From positions 1-8,928 of the forward strand of contig JAIOTT010000239.1 of the NCBI GenBank assembly GCA_021106655.1: a stretch of 8,928 bases of DNA, in the 5' to 3' direction. The position numbers and the translations under genes were made by a program. Below the pieces are notes generated by a model. The model did not search any database. It was not told the origin of the DNA and saw only the letters and a list, made by a program, of their open reading frames with translations. Origin of the DNA: Bacteroidales bacterium. Lineage in GTDB: Bacteria; Bacteroidota; Bacteroidia; Bacteroidales; SMBSF77. Below, one piece after another: positions 1 to 6,272 of the stretch (position 1 is the first letter of the stretch; each line of letters starts with the position of its first letter).

Positions 1-3000
1 ATCAATTCAAGATCCCTGTAAGTAGCCCTGACAGAGTAGTTGGTCAGATCCAGGATTTTAAATCTATCCGTTTTATTCGTATGTTCCTGAAAGGTTTCGA
101 TAAGGAAGTAGTCTGCAGGTTTGCAACACTGGAGCTTGTTAGGGGGGAATGGAGAAAATATAATTATGATCTTTTATCTCCGGGAGAGTATATTCCAACA
201 GATGAAACCAGTCTTACTTCATTTGATATTTCAACCGTTAGTATTGAAGAAAACGGACAAAGAATACCTATTCCTTATGTTCTGCCACCCGGGATTGAGA
301 GAGAGATAAACCTTGGGACAACAAATTTACAGCAATTAAACGAGCAATCACTTGCCTTAAGGGTATGTGATCTTATTGATGGTGATGCTCGGGCAGCATA
401 TAAGACTACAGAATTTGATGTTCGTCTTTATAAATATCTAAAAATGTATGTTCATGCTGAAATAGCAAGAGAGTATGAAGATATTAATGATGGGGATCTT
501 ACAGTTTTTATCAGATTGGGAGCCGACTTTAAGGAAAACTTTTATGAATACGAGATCCCTCTAAGATTCACACCATGGCACACACCAGCAACAAATCCTG
601 AAGCAATCTGGCCATCTCAAAATGAATTTATAATAGAGCTTCAGAACTTTGTTGGTGCAAAATTATACCGAAACAGGACGGGTAACAGTGTTTTTTATGA
701 TGGAAATAATAAGATTACCGTTGTTGGAAATCCAAATTTAAGTAATATAAAAACAATAATGCTGGGAGTAAGAAACCCCAAACAGAACAGCATTAGCGGA
801 GTTGATGATGGTGAATCCAAATGTGCAATAGTATGGTTAAATGAGCTGCGTCTTACAGACTTTGATAACCAGGGAGGCTGGGCAACTACTGCCAGGGCAA
901 ATATTAGCCTGGCAGATCTTGGAAACCTGGTAATGTCAGGAAGCTATAGCACTCCAGGCTTTGGAAGTATTGAGGAAAAAGTTAACGAGAGGCAAATTGA
1001 ATATATTTCAGCCTATGATGTTGCTTCAAATTTAGAACTTGGTAAATTCTTTCCTGAAAAATTCGGATTACGTGTTCCTATGCATATAGATTATTCCCAA
1101 TCAAAAATCACTCCTCAATATAACCCCCTGGATCCTGATGTTCTGTATAAAGATGCAGTTTCCGGTTTAAATAAAACAATGCAGGATTCTCTAAAAAATA
1201 TTACACAAGATCTTACCAGGAGGACTAATATCAACTTTATAAATGTCAGGAAAGAGAATGTGGGAGAAATGAAAAAACCACGTTTTTACCATGTCGAGAA
1301 TTTTGATGTAACATTTGCATACTCCAAAATTTTCCATAGAAATGTTGATATTGAATATGATGAAAAGAAAACATATGCGGGAGGAATTGGATATAACTTC
1401 ACTAATAATCCGAAAAGTATCCGGCCATTCAGCAAAGTGAAATTTTTATCAAAATATAAGGCACTTAAGCTTCTCAGAGACTTTAATTTCTATACCTCTC
1501 CAAAACTGGTTTCATTCCGGACAGATATGAACAGGGAATACAGGGAGAAAAAACTAAGAAATAAAAGCAAGGCTCTTGTAATTATTGAACCAAGTTACCT
1601 CAAAAAGTGGGATTGGAACAGGATATTTGATATTAAATATGACCTCACCCAGAGTCTAAGACTGGAATATCAGATCGCCTCAAATTCATTTATAGATGAA
1701 CCTCCCGGCAGAATTGATAAAAATGACGCTAACTATCAAGCTAACCGGGATACGATCTGGGGTGAAATATTATCGCTTGGTACCAGTAGTATTTACTCTC
1801 AAAATTTTAGGGCAAATTATAATATCCCGATAAATAAAATTCCACTTTTTAACTGGATTACAGCATCTGCAAGATATGGAAGTGATTATAATTGGATAGC
1901 ATCGCCAAAATCAATTCAAAGCAGTATTGCAAATACTATCGATAATGCAAGAACTATTCAGTTAACTGGTAATCTGAATTTAACAACATTATATAACAAC
2001 GTTGGATTTTTGAAAAACCTAGATACCAAAGGGCGGCAAAGGAACAGAAATGCGCCTCCAAAAAACCAAACCAAACCAAAATCAGATGATTCTGATGATT
2101 CCGGAGAAGCTATTTCTAAATCAGAATCTGACACTACAAATGCTGAGGAGGAGAAAGATAGAATTAATTACATGAAAATAATAGGTGAAAGCGTTGTGAA
2201 GGTTATTATCGGTTTAAAGACAGCTTCAATATCGTATACACAGGGTAATGGAATAACCTTACCAGGGTTTATTCCTGAACCGGGGGCACTTGGTAACAAC
2301 TGGAGGTCAAATGCACCAGGAATAGGTTTTGCTTTTGGTAGTCAAAGGGATATAAGACCGGATGCTGTAAGGAATGGTTGGTTAACAACTGATACATTGT
2401 TAAACACTGCGTACATGACACAACTTACTGAAAACCTTACTGCACGAGCTACTTATGAACCGTTCAGAGGATTCAGAATAGAATTTACTGCTAATCGAAA
2501 CTATTCCGAAAATTTCCAGGAATATTTTGTCGCTGATGCATCAGGCAATTTCAAGTCATCAGCACCAATGAGAACCGGTAGTTTCAGTATTTCTGTCATT
2601 ACTCTCAATTCAAGCTTTTCCAAGACAGGTGATGACGTAAAATCCGAAGTTTTTGAGACAATGAAAACCAATAGGATAATTATTGCAAACAGACTTGCAG
2701 CAATAAACCCATGGTCGCAAGGAATTGTTGACAGCACAGGCTATCCTGATGGTTATGGCCCTGGCTCACAGGATGTCCTGCTATATTCATTCCTGGCAGC
2801 ATATACCGGGCAAGGTCCTGAAAGTGTCAAATTTAATACATTCCCAACTATCCCTTTACCAAACTGGCGCATTACTTTCGACGGACTGATGAAGATAGAC
2901 ATTGTTAAGAAATACATGAGAAATGTCACCCTATCTCATGCTTATCGATCTTCATATAATGTTGGCTCATTTACTACAAATATGCAATATGATGAAGTAG

Positions 3001-3557
3001 ATGGTTTTGCTAATGCCAGATATTACGGAAATAATAATTTTATCCCTTCTGAAGAAATTGCAATGGTCTCCATTAATGAACAATTCAGCCCCCTTTTTAA
3101 TCTCGATATGACATGGAACAACAGTCTTATGTCGAAAATTGAATACAAGAAAACACGTAATCTTTCATTTAGTTTCGTTAATAACCAACTTACTGAAGTG
3201 ATAAGTAATGAGTTTATTATCGGGCTTGGTTACAGAATACAGGATGTTGAATTTATTATCAAAACCCTTGGTGGTGGTGGAAAAAGAACACAGATGAATA
3301 GCGACCTGAATATCAAAGCTGATTTCTCGATAAGAACAAATAAAACAACATTACGTAGAATCGACGAAGATATCAACCAGATCTCCTCAGGACAGAAAGT
3401 AATGACGATCAATACTTCTGTTGATTACATGGTAAACACCAATTTCAATATCCGCCTGTTTTTCGATAAAGTCGTGAATAATCCATTTATTTCTTCACAG
3501 TTCAGAGTAGCTACCACAAATGCCGGAATTAGTTTGAGATTTACACTGACACAATAA
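1..3557 (+). CDS. sprA: SprA/Sov, type IX secretion outer-membrane translocon (C-terminal part, 5'-truncated by window)
   Basis: The reading frame is open from base 3 to the TAA at 3555-3557 (1184 residues). The first Met, at base 81, is internal, because coding sequence continues to the left edge. Family members are about 2400 residues, so roughly the C-terminal half is present. SprA (Sov in Porphyromonas) is the giant outer-membrane beta-barrel through which type IX secretion cargo leaves the periplasm, and it is needed for gliding in flavobacteria. Recognisable SprA stretches are KKPRFYHVENFDVTFAYSKI (near base 1275), NPWSQGIVDSTGYPDGYGPG (near 2707), LPNWRITFDG (near 2858), LSHAYRSSYNVGSF (near 2931) and the end NAGISLRFTLTQ. 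Much of the sequence alternates polar and aromatic residues, as in barrel strands. Bases 2031-2162 encode a low-complexity stretch, first basic and Pro/Asn-rich, then Ser/Asp/Glu-rich, probably a flexible loop. No frameshift is seen. Family assignment is firm; the N-terminal half is not visible. Confidence 0.95.
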   Translation, partial: QFKIPVSSPDRVVGQIQDFKSIRFIRMFLKGFDKEVVCRFATLELVRGEWRKYNYDLLSPGEYIPTDETSLTSFDISTVSIEENGQRIPIPYVLPPGIEREINLGTTNLQQLNEQSLALRVCDLIDGDARAAYKTTEFDVRLYKYLKMYVHAEIAREYEDINDGDLTVFIRLGADFKENFYEYEIPLRFTPWHTPATNPEAIWPSQNEFIIELQNFVGAKLYRNRTGNSVFYDGNNKITVVGNPNLSNIKTIMLGVRNPKQNSISGVDDGESKCAIVWLNELRLTDFDNQGGWATTARANISLADLGNLVMSGSYSTPGFGSIEEKVNERQIEYISAYDVASNLELGKFFPEKFGLRVPMHIDYSQSKITPQYNPLDPDVLYKDAVSGLNKTMQDSLKNITQDLTRRTNINFINVRKENVGEMKKPRFYHVENFDVTFAYSKIFHRNVDIEYDEKKTYAGGIGYNFTNNPKSIRPFSKVKFLSKYKALKLLRDFNFYTSPKLVSFRTDMNREYREKKLRNKSKALVIIEPSYLKKWDWNRIFDIKYDLTQSLRLEYQIASNSFIDEPPGRIDKNDANYQANRDTIWGEILSLGTSSIYSQNFRANYNIPINKIPLFNWITASARYGSDYNWIASPKSIQSSIANTIDNARTIQLTGNLNLTTLYNNVGFLKNLDTKGRQRNRNAPPKNQTKPKSDDSDDSGEAISKSESDTTNAEEEKDRINYMKIIGESVVKVIIGLKTASISYTQGNGITLPGFIPEPGALGNNWRSNAPGIGFAFGSQRDIRPDAVRNGWLTTDTLLNTAYMTQLTENLTARATYEPFRGFRIEFTANRNYSENFQEYFVADASGNFKSSAPMRTGSFSISVITLNSSFSKTGDDVKSEVFETMKTNRIIIANRLAAINPWSQGIVDSTGYPDGYGPGSQDVLLYSFLAAYTGQGPESVKFNTFPTIPLPNWRITFDGLMKIDIVKKYMRNVTLSHAYRSSYNVGSFTTNMQYDEVDGFANARYYGNNNFIPSEEIAMVSINEQFSPLFNLDMTWNNSLMSKIEYKKTRNLSFSFVNNQLTEVISNEFIIGLGYRIQDVEFIIKTLGGGGKRTQMNSDLNIKADFSIRTNKTTLRRIDEDINQISSGQKVMTINTSVDYMVNTNFNIRLFFDKVVNNPFISSQFRVATTNAGISLRFTLTQ

Positions 3558-3558
3558 A

Positions 3559-3590
3559 AAGTTCGAAGGTTCGCAAGTTCGAAGGTTGAC
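3559..3590. repeat. Degenerate octamer tandem repeat directly after sprA
   Basis: Four 8-bp units follow in register, AAGTTCGA, AGGTTCGC, AAGTTCGA and AGGTTGAC, starting 1 bp after the sprA stop codon. Units 1 and 3 are identical, and a 13-bp direct repeat (AAGTTCGAAGGTT) recurs at a 16-bp spacing. The internal TTCGAA is self-complementary, but there is no extended terminator-like stem with a T-run. It looks like a minisatellite-type scar of unknown role. Confidence 0.75.
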
Positions 3591-3642
3591 AATTTAATAA
3601 TGGGATAATTTATTAAGGTTAATTATTCTTAATTATTATTTT

Positions 3643-3669
3643 TTTGTATTTATTAAATTTTTAATTTTG
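3643..3669 (+). promoter_or_regulatory. Candidate Bacteroidota-type promoter for gcvH
   Basis: TAATTTTG at 3662-3669 fits the Bacteroidota -7 element TAnnTTTG. A TTTG at 3643-3646, 15 bp upstream, could be the -33 element, although that spacing is a little short. The start point would lie near 3674, leaving a leader of about 60 nt before the gcvH ATG. The surrounding 3588-3732 gap is almost all A and T, so chance matches are easy and this is tentative. Confidence 0.3.
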
Positions 3670-3732
3670 GATCTTTAATATAATCATTTGTCATTAAATT
3701 TATCATTATTATAAATCCAAAAAATTAATAAA

Positions 3733-4113
3733 ATGAATATACCGGATAATTTAAAGTACACTAAAAACCATGAATGGATCAGAGTTGAAGGAGAAGAAGC
3801 ATTTATTGGTATTACAGAATTTGCACAAAGTCAGTTAGGTGATATTGTATTTATTGAAGTTGAAACTGTTGGAGAACAGCTTGATGCAGAAGAAGCATTT
3901 GGAACAATAGAAGCTGTAAAAACAGTATCAGATCTGTTTATGCCGGTTGCCGGCGAGGTGCTGGAATTCAACGAAGAATTGGATGCAAATCCTGAACTTA
4001 TCAATAAAGATGCGTTTAATGAGGGGTGGATAATCAAGATTAAATTTGATGATCCGAAACAAATTAATGAACTGCTTGATGCAGCTGCCTACAAAGAATT
4101 GATTGAAGAATAA
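3733..4113 (+). CDS. gcvH: Glycine cleavage system H protein (lipoyl carrier)
   Basis: This is a complete 126-residue protein of normal family length. GcvH carries the aminomethyl group on a swinging lipoyl arm between the P, T and L proteins of the cytoplasmic glycine cleavage complex, which turns glycine into CO2, NH3 and methylene-tetrahydrofolate. Sequence support: the start LKYTKNHEWIRVEG; the central GITEFAQSQLGDIVFIEV; and the lipoylation motif FGTIEAVKTVSDLFMP, with Lys63 as the expected lipoyl-lysine. The C-terminal NKDAFNEGWIIKIK is also characteristic. The ATG at 3733 gives the family's usual N-terminus. No gcvP or gcvT is in the window, so the rest of the complex must be encoded elsewhere. 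The VanZ-like gene begins 16 bp downstream, which suggests co-transcription. Confidence 0.97.
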   Translation: MNIPDNLKYTKNHEWIRVEGEEAFIGITEFAQSQLGDIVFIEVETVGEQLDAEEAFGTIEAVKTVSDLFMPVAGEVLEFNEELDANPELINKDAFNEGWIIKIKFDDPKQINELLDAAAYKELIEE

Positions 4114-4129
4114 TTATTTGTTGCGGGTT

Positions 4130-4525
4130 ATGATGTTCAAAAACAGTTTTTACTGGGGTATTATAGTTCTGATATTTGCCATAATTCCCGGAACATACGT
4201 ACCTGAGGTTCAAAATATCTGGAATTTGCTCCAATGGGATAAGCTTATCCATGTATTTCTGTTTGCAATATTTGTGATGTTACTTATCAATGATCTCCAA
4301 AAACAAAAAAAAGTCAGATTTTTGCAAAAGAGCCCTGTATTATTTGCCCTATCATTTGGTATGATATTTGGATTATTTACAGAAATGATTCAGCTTTTTG
4401 AATTCTTACAACGAAATAGCAATGTTTATGATTTGATAGCTGATGTTGTTGGGTGTGCCCTCGGAATTATATTGTTTTATGGACTGTACAAAAAAAAGGC
4501 TAAATATTATTTTGATGTGCTGTAA
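4130..4525 (+). CDS. VanZ-family small integral membrane protein
   Basis: This predicts 131 residues with four hydrophobic segments (about residues 9-21, 39-53, 70-88 and 101-120), hence an inner-membrane protein. VanZ-like signatures are DKLIHVFLFAIF (residues 37-48, with D37, K38 and H41), GLFTEMIQLF (81-90) and the R95-x5-D101-x3-D105 pattern in the last third. The family is named after the teicoplanin-resistance accessory VanZ, but most members, especially in Bacteroidota, have no established function, and no van genes are nearby; resistance should not be inferred. I chose the ATG at 4130 (a second ATG follows at 4133). A longer reading from a TTG at 4103 would overlap gcvH and add an unconvincing nonapeptide. 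The gene lies 16 bp after gcvH and is likely its operon partner. Confidence 0.85.
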   Translation: MMFKNSFYWGIIVLIFAIIPGTYVPEVQNIWNLLQWDKLIHVFLFAIFVMLLINDLQKQKKVRFLQKSPVLFALSFGMIFGLFTEMIQLFEFLQRNSNVYDLIADVVGCALGIILFYGLYKKKAKYYFDVL

Positions 4526-4542
4526 GAAAAAAGTTCTTATTT
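4523..4542 (+). terminator. Weak possible terminator overlapping the VanZ-like stop codon
   Basis: TAAGAA (4523-4528) pairs with TTCTTA (4534-4539) around a 5-nt loop and is followed by only a short T-run (4540-4542). The stem includes the stop codon itself and is A/T-dominated, so its stability is low. It is listed because it is the only terminator-like structure between this gene and the transposable module. Confidence 0.25.
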
Positions 4543-4608
4543 AAAAGTGCCAAAGGAGTGTTAGAAAATATGCAAATTACAACAATGTAGTAAAATTTAT
4601 CTTAACTG

Positions 4609-4644
4609 CTTCCAGATTATAAATTACTTCCAGATTATAAATTG
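4609..4644. repeat. Two tandem 18-bp copies at the left end of the transposase module
   Basis: CTTCCAGATTATAAATTA (4609-4626) is followed directly by the same 18-mer with one change, the final A to G (4627-4644). The adjacent hairpin begins with a related sequence, CCTCCAGATTTA at 4645-4656. The three units look like successive derivatives of one REP half-site. Confidence 0.8.
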
Positions 4645-4645
4645 C

Positions 4646-4663
4646 CTCCAGATTTATCTGGAG
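4646..4663. repeat. REP-like hairpin, left flank of the transposase gene
   Basis: CTCCAGA pairs perfectly over 7 bp with TCTGGAG around a 4-nt loop (TTTA on the + strand, TAAA on the - strand). Read on the minus strand it is followed by GCAATTTATAATC. It lies 30 bp beyond the transposase stop codon, and its inverted partner is at 5254-5273. Confidence 0.8.
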
Positions 4664-4692
4664 ATTAATAGAAAGCATCAAAAACCCTGGTT

Positions 4693-5118
4693 TTAACCAA
4701 ATCCATATATTCTCATTAACTCTTCATATTCCTCCTGAAATGTTCTTATTTTGTGATGTTCTTCCTGGTTCTTAATATAGTTTCTTGTCTTTGCAATTAA
4801 TGTGTCAGATACTGAAACAGCAAAATATTCATTTTGCCATTCAAACTTATCTTTGCAAAGTTTGTTTTTATTTATCCAGAAAGAAGATTCTCCTTTTAGT
4901 AGTTTCATAACATTGCTTATTGTTTGTTCAGTTCCTAAAGAAACCCGACAATGACAGTGATTGTGATATCCATTAATGAAATCAATAAATATACCTTTGT
5001 TCCTGGCATTTTTCCGAATGTGAGTCCAAACCTGATTTCTCAATTTATATGAATTAAGCAAGGGTTTATGATTTTTTGTGCTCCAAACAAAATGAATATA
5101 TGTTTTAATGAAAGGCAT
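4693..5118 (-). CDS. IS200-like / REP-associated (RAYT) tyrosine transposase
   Basis: This is a 141-residue Y1-type HUH nuclease of the transposase-17 family, which cuts single-stranded DNA at hairpin-bearing ends through a 5'-phosphotyrosine. Visible features are the N-terminus MPFIKTYIHFVWSTKNHKPL, the metal-binding HUH triplet H54-C55-H56 in GYHNHCHCRVSLG, LLKGESSFWINKNKL (73-87), and WQNEYFAVSVS (94-104). The probable nucleophile is Tyr114 in TRNYIKNQEEHH, and the typical end is EEYEELMRIYGFG. All catalytic residues seem present, so it may be active. I start it at the ATG complementary to 5116-5118, because family members begin with the TYIHFVW strand. A reading from 5178 would add 20 hydrophobic residues with no family support. 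The gene is antisense to its neighbours and is flanked by inverted REP-like hairpins. RAYT and IS200 TnpA are hard to separate by eye. Confidence 0.9.
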   Translation of the reverse strand: MPFIKTYIHFVWSTKNHKPLLNSYKLRNQVWTHIRKNARNKGIFIDFINGYHNHCHCRVSLGTEQTISNVMKLLKGESSFWINKNKLCKDKFEWQNEYFAVSVSDTLIAKTRNYIKNQEEHHKIRTFQEEYEELMRIYGFG

Positions 5119-5218
5119 GTAGTTAAAGATTAATGTTAATAATAAAATATATTTCACTATGGTTAGTAAATATTTCATGTGATTGGTAACCTTAAAGTAT
5201 TGGAAAAAGATAAGATTT

Positions 5219-5230
5219 TGGCTAAAGCCA
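5219..5230. repeat. Small TGGC-TAAA-GCCA hairpin upstream of the transposase
   Basis: A 4-bp stem (5 bp if the loop closes to AA) encloses a TAAA loop, the same loop as in the two larger hairpins. It sits about 100 bp upstream of the transposase start, just inside the right-hand hairpin. It is short enough to be chance. Confidence 0.35.
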
Positions 5231-5253
5231 TTCTTGTTGTTTTGATCTCTTAC

Positions 5254-5273
5254 CCACTAGATAAATCTAGTGG
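5254..5273. repeat. REP-like hairpin, right flank of the transposase gene
   Basis: CCACTAGA pairs perfectly over 8 bp with TCTAGTGG around TAAA. It is followed by CAATT, as in the left copy when that copy is read on the minus strand. The stem differs in sequence from the left copy (CTCCAGA/TCTGGAG) but pairs fully in both, so the structure appears to be conserved. Confidence 0.85.
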
Positions 5274-5299
5274 CAATTCAAGATAAATCTAGTGGCAAT
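5259..5299. repeat. Direct repeat of the REP-like half-site
   Basis: The 19-mer AGATAAATCTAGTGGCAAT occurs at 5259-5277 and again, identically, at 5281-5299 (22-bp period). The second copy lacks the matching left stem arm (preceding bases are ATTCA), so it cannot form the full hairpin. It looks like a partial duplication or a decayed REP unit. Confidence 0.85.
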
Positions 5300-5396
5300 A
5301 CTCCCCAGCACATCAAAATAATATTATAACCAAAAAAAAAGAAAAATTACAAAACAATTAAAAATTATTGTAATTTAGCAAAACTAAATATTGCAG

Positions 5397-5404
5397 TAAT
5401 TTTG
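5397..5404 (+). promoter_or_regulatory. Candidate -7 element for the first tonB gene
   Basis: TAATTTTG fits TAnnTTTG, but it lies only 14 bp before the ATG at 5419, giving a very short leader. The nearest upstream TTG (5368-5370) is 26 bp away, further than usual for a -33 element. The rest of 5300-5396 is A-rich and shows no other signal I can name. Confidence 0.22.
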
Positions 5405-5418
5405 ATTAATCCTTACAC

Positions 5419-6099
5419 ATGGAAGCAAAAAAATCACCAAAAGCAAATCTTGAAGACAAGAAAACTTTCTTTATACAAATTGGTTTGATCGTTGCCCTGG
5501 CTGTCGTTTTATTTGCATTTGAATGGAAGAGTTATGAAAAGTACGATTCTTCACTTGGACAACGTGCTGTTGATGACACACCGGAAGAAATCATACCTAT
5601 CACCAAACAGGAGATCAAGCCCCCTCCACCTAAACCTCCACCACAAACAACTATATTAAATATAGTGGATGATGATGTTGAAATTGATGATGAAATTGAA
5701 ATTGATGCTGAAGCTGATGATGATACAGAAATGATGGAATATATTCCTGATGATGATGATGAAGATGAAATCGCAGAAATGGAAATTTTCACCGTTGTTG
5801 AGGATGCACCCAGCTTTCCCGGTGGTGATGAAGCCAGAATTAAATACCTTCAGAACAATATTAAATATCCTCAAATGGCAAGGGAAAGCGGAATACAAGG
5901 AACCGTATATATTACATTTGTCGTTGAAAGAGATGGAAAAGTAACTAATGTTAAAATATTAAGAGGTATTGGAGGAGGATGTGATGAAGAAGCTATACGT
6001 GTGATTGAAAAAATGCCTAGATGGCACGCCGGAAAACAAAGAGGTAAACCGGTGAGAGTCCAGTTTAATATGCCTATTAAGTTTACACTACAAGGATAA
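5419..6099 (+). CDS. Energy transducer TonB (first of two paralogues)
   Basis: This is a complete 226-residue protein. TonB proteins couple the inner-membrane proton motive force, through ExbB/ExbD, to outer-membrane TonB-dependent transporters. In order: a basic cytoplasmic N-terminus; one transmembrane segment at about residues 16-34, ending AFEWKSY; a proline-rich stretch with PPPPKPPP at 68-75; and a strongly acidic Asp/Glu linker at about 84-122 with VEID/EIEID repeats. The TonB C-terminal domain covers about 128-226 (APSFPGG, IKYPQMARESGIQGTVYITF, GIGGGCDEEAIRVIEKMP, GKPVRVQFNMPIKFTL). This architecture is typical of Bacteroidota TonBs. No exbB, exbD or TonB-dependent receptor is in the window, so its client is unknown. 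About 60 of 97 C-terminal positions match the next gene, so the two arose by duplication. A strong terminator follows. Confidence 0.93.
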   Translation: MEAKKSPKANLEDKKTFFIQIGLIVALAVVLFAFEWKSYEKYDSSLGQRAVDDTPEEIIPITKQEIKPPPPKPPPQTTILNIVDDDVEIDDEIEIDAEADDDTEMMEYIPDDDDEDEIAEMEIFTVVEDAPSFPGGDEARIKYLQNNIKYPQMARESGIQGTVYITFVVERDGKVTNVKILRGIGGGCDEEAIRVIEKMPRWHAGKQRGKPVRVQFNMPIKFTLQG

Positions 6100-6102
6100 A
6101 CA

Positions 6103-6123
6103 AGTAGGCAGTCAGCAGTAGCC
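6103..6123. repeat. Degenerate heptamer tandem repeat directly after the first tonB gene
   Basis: Three 7-bp units run in register: AGTAGGC, AGTCAGC and AGTAGCC. They begin 3 bp after the stop codon and lie just ahead of the terminator stem. A related sequence built on AGTGGC and AGTAGC occurs at the same place after the second tonB gene. Confidence 0.65.
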
Positions 6124-6133
6124 AATCTGCAGC

Positions 6134-6169
6134 AAAACAGGTCAATGGAATGCATTGACCTGTTTTTTT
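6134..6169 (+). terminator. Strong intrinsic terminator between the two tonB genes
   Basis: AAAACAGGTCAATG (6134-6147) pairs perfectly over 14 bp with CATTGACCTGTTTT (6153-6166) around the loop GAATG. The stem ends in a run of seven T (6163-6169). The 5' A-run makes it potentially bidirectional. It should end the first tonB transcript about 65 nt after its stop codon, implying that the second tonB gene has its own promoter or is expressed by read-through. Confidence 0.9.
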
Positions 6170-6187
6170 GTATCCCATCCTAAATTC

Positions 6188-6219
6188 TTGCAATATCAAG
6201 TACTCTGGTATGATGTTTG
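6188..6219 (+). promoter_or_regulatory. Candidate promoter for the second tonB gene
   Basis: GATGTTTG at 6212-6219 is one base from TAnnTTTG, and a TTG at 6188-6190 lies 21 bp upstream, an acceptable -33 spacing. The predicted start near 6225 would give a leader of about 48 nt. Its position just after the terminator makes an independent promoter likely, although the exact site is uncertain. Confidence 0.3.
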
Positions 6220-6272
6220 GTTTATTAAAGAAGTAGGAATTCCTGTTTATTAATTTATTAAAACATACCATT

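Larger units (their letters stand above)
4609..5299 (-). mobile_element. REP/RAYT-like (IS200-related) transposable module
   Basis: A single-gene HUH transposase (4693-5118, minus strand) is bracketed by inverted copies of one repeat. The right arm, 5259-5279, is matched by the reverse complement of 4639-4659 at 18 of 21 positions. Each arm contains a perfect hairpin with a TAAA loop in the outward orientation, followed by GGCAATT. This arrangement matches REP elements flanking RAYT genes and the subterminal hairpins of IS200/IS605 elements. I see no target duplication, as expected for single-strand transposition. The boundaries are the outermost recognisable repeats; the true ends may differ. 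Confidence 0.7.

Noticed and set aside
81..83. ATG at base 81 as the start of the first gene
   Set aside because: The same frame is open and SprA-like back to base 3, so the gene enters from outside the window and this Met is internal.
3594..3645. Terminator after sprA
   Set aside because: TTAATAA/TTATTAA can pair around a 9-nt loop, but the stem is A/T only and the T-run at 3639-3645 is more than 20 bp away.
4103..4129. TTG start for the VanZ-like gene, overlapping gcvH
   Set aside because: It would overlap gcvH by 11 bp and add nine residues without family character; the ATG at 4130 fits better.
4130..4525. Glycopeptide resistance determinant
   Set aside because: VanZ-family membership alone does not imply resistance, and no van regulatory or ligase genes are present.
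5119..5178. A 20-residue hydrophobic N-terminal extension of the transposase
   Set aside because: Family members begin at the TYIHFVW strand and act on DNA in the cytoplasm; a membrane-like leader makes no sense, so it is taken as untranslated.
4609..5299. CRISPR array, from the short repeats around the transposase gene
   Set aside because: There are only two or three imperfect copies with no regular unique spacers and no cas genes; REP-like ends explain them better.
5532..5792. Minus-strand reading frame rich in Ser and Ile
   Set aside because: It is the reverse of the GAT/GAA-rich acidic linker of the first TonB, and its composition is a by-product of that tract.
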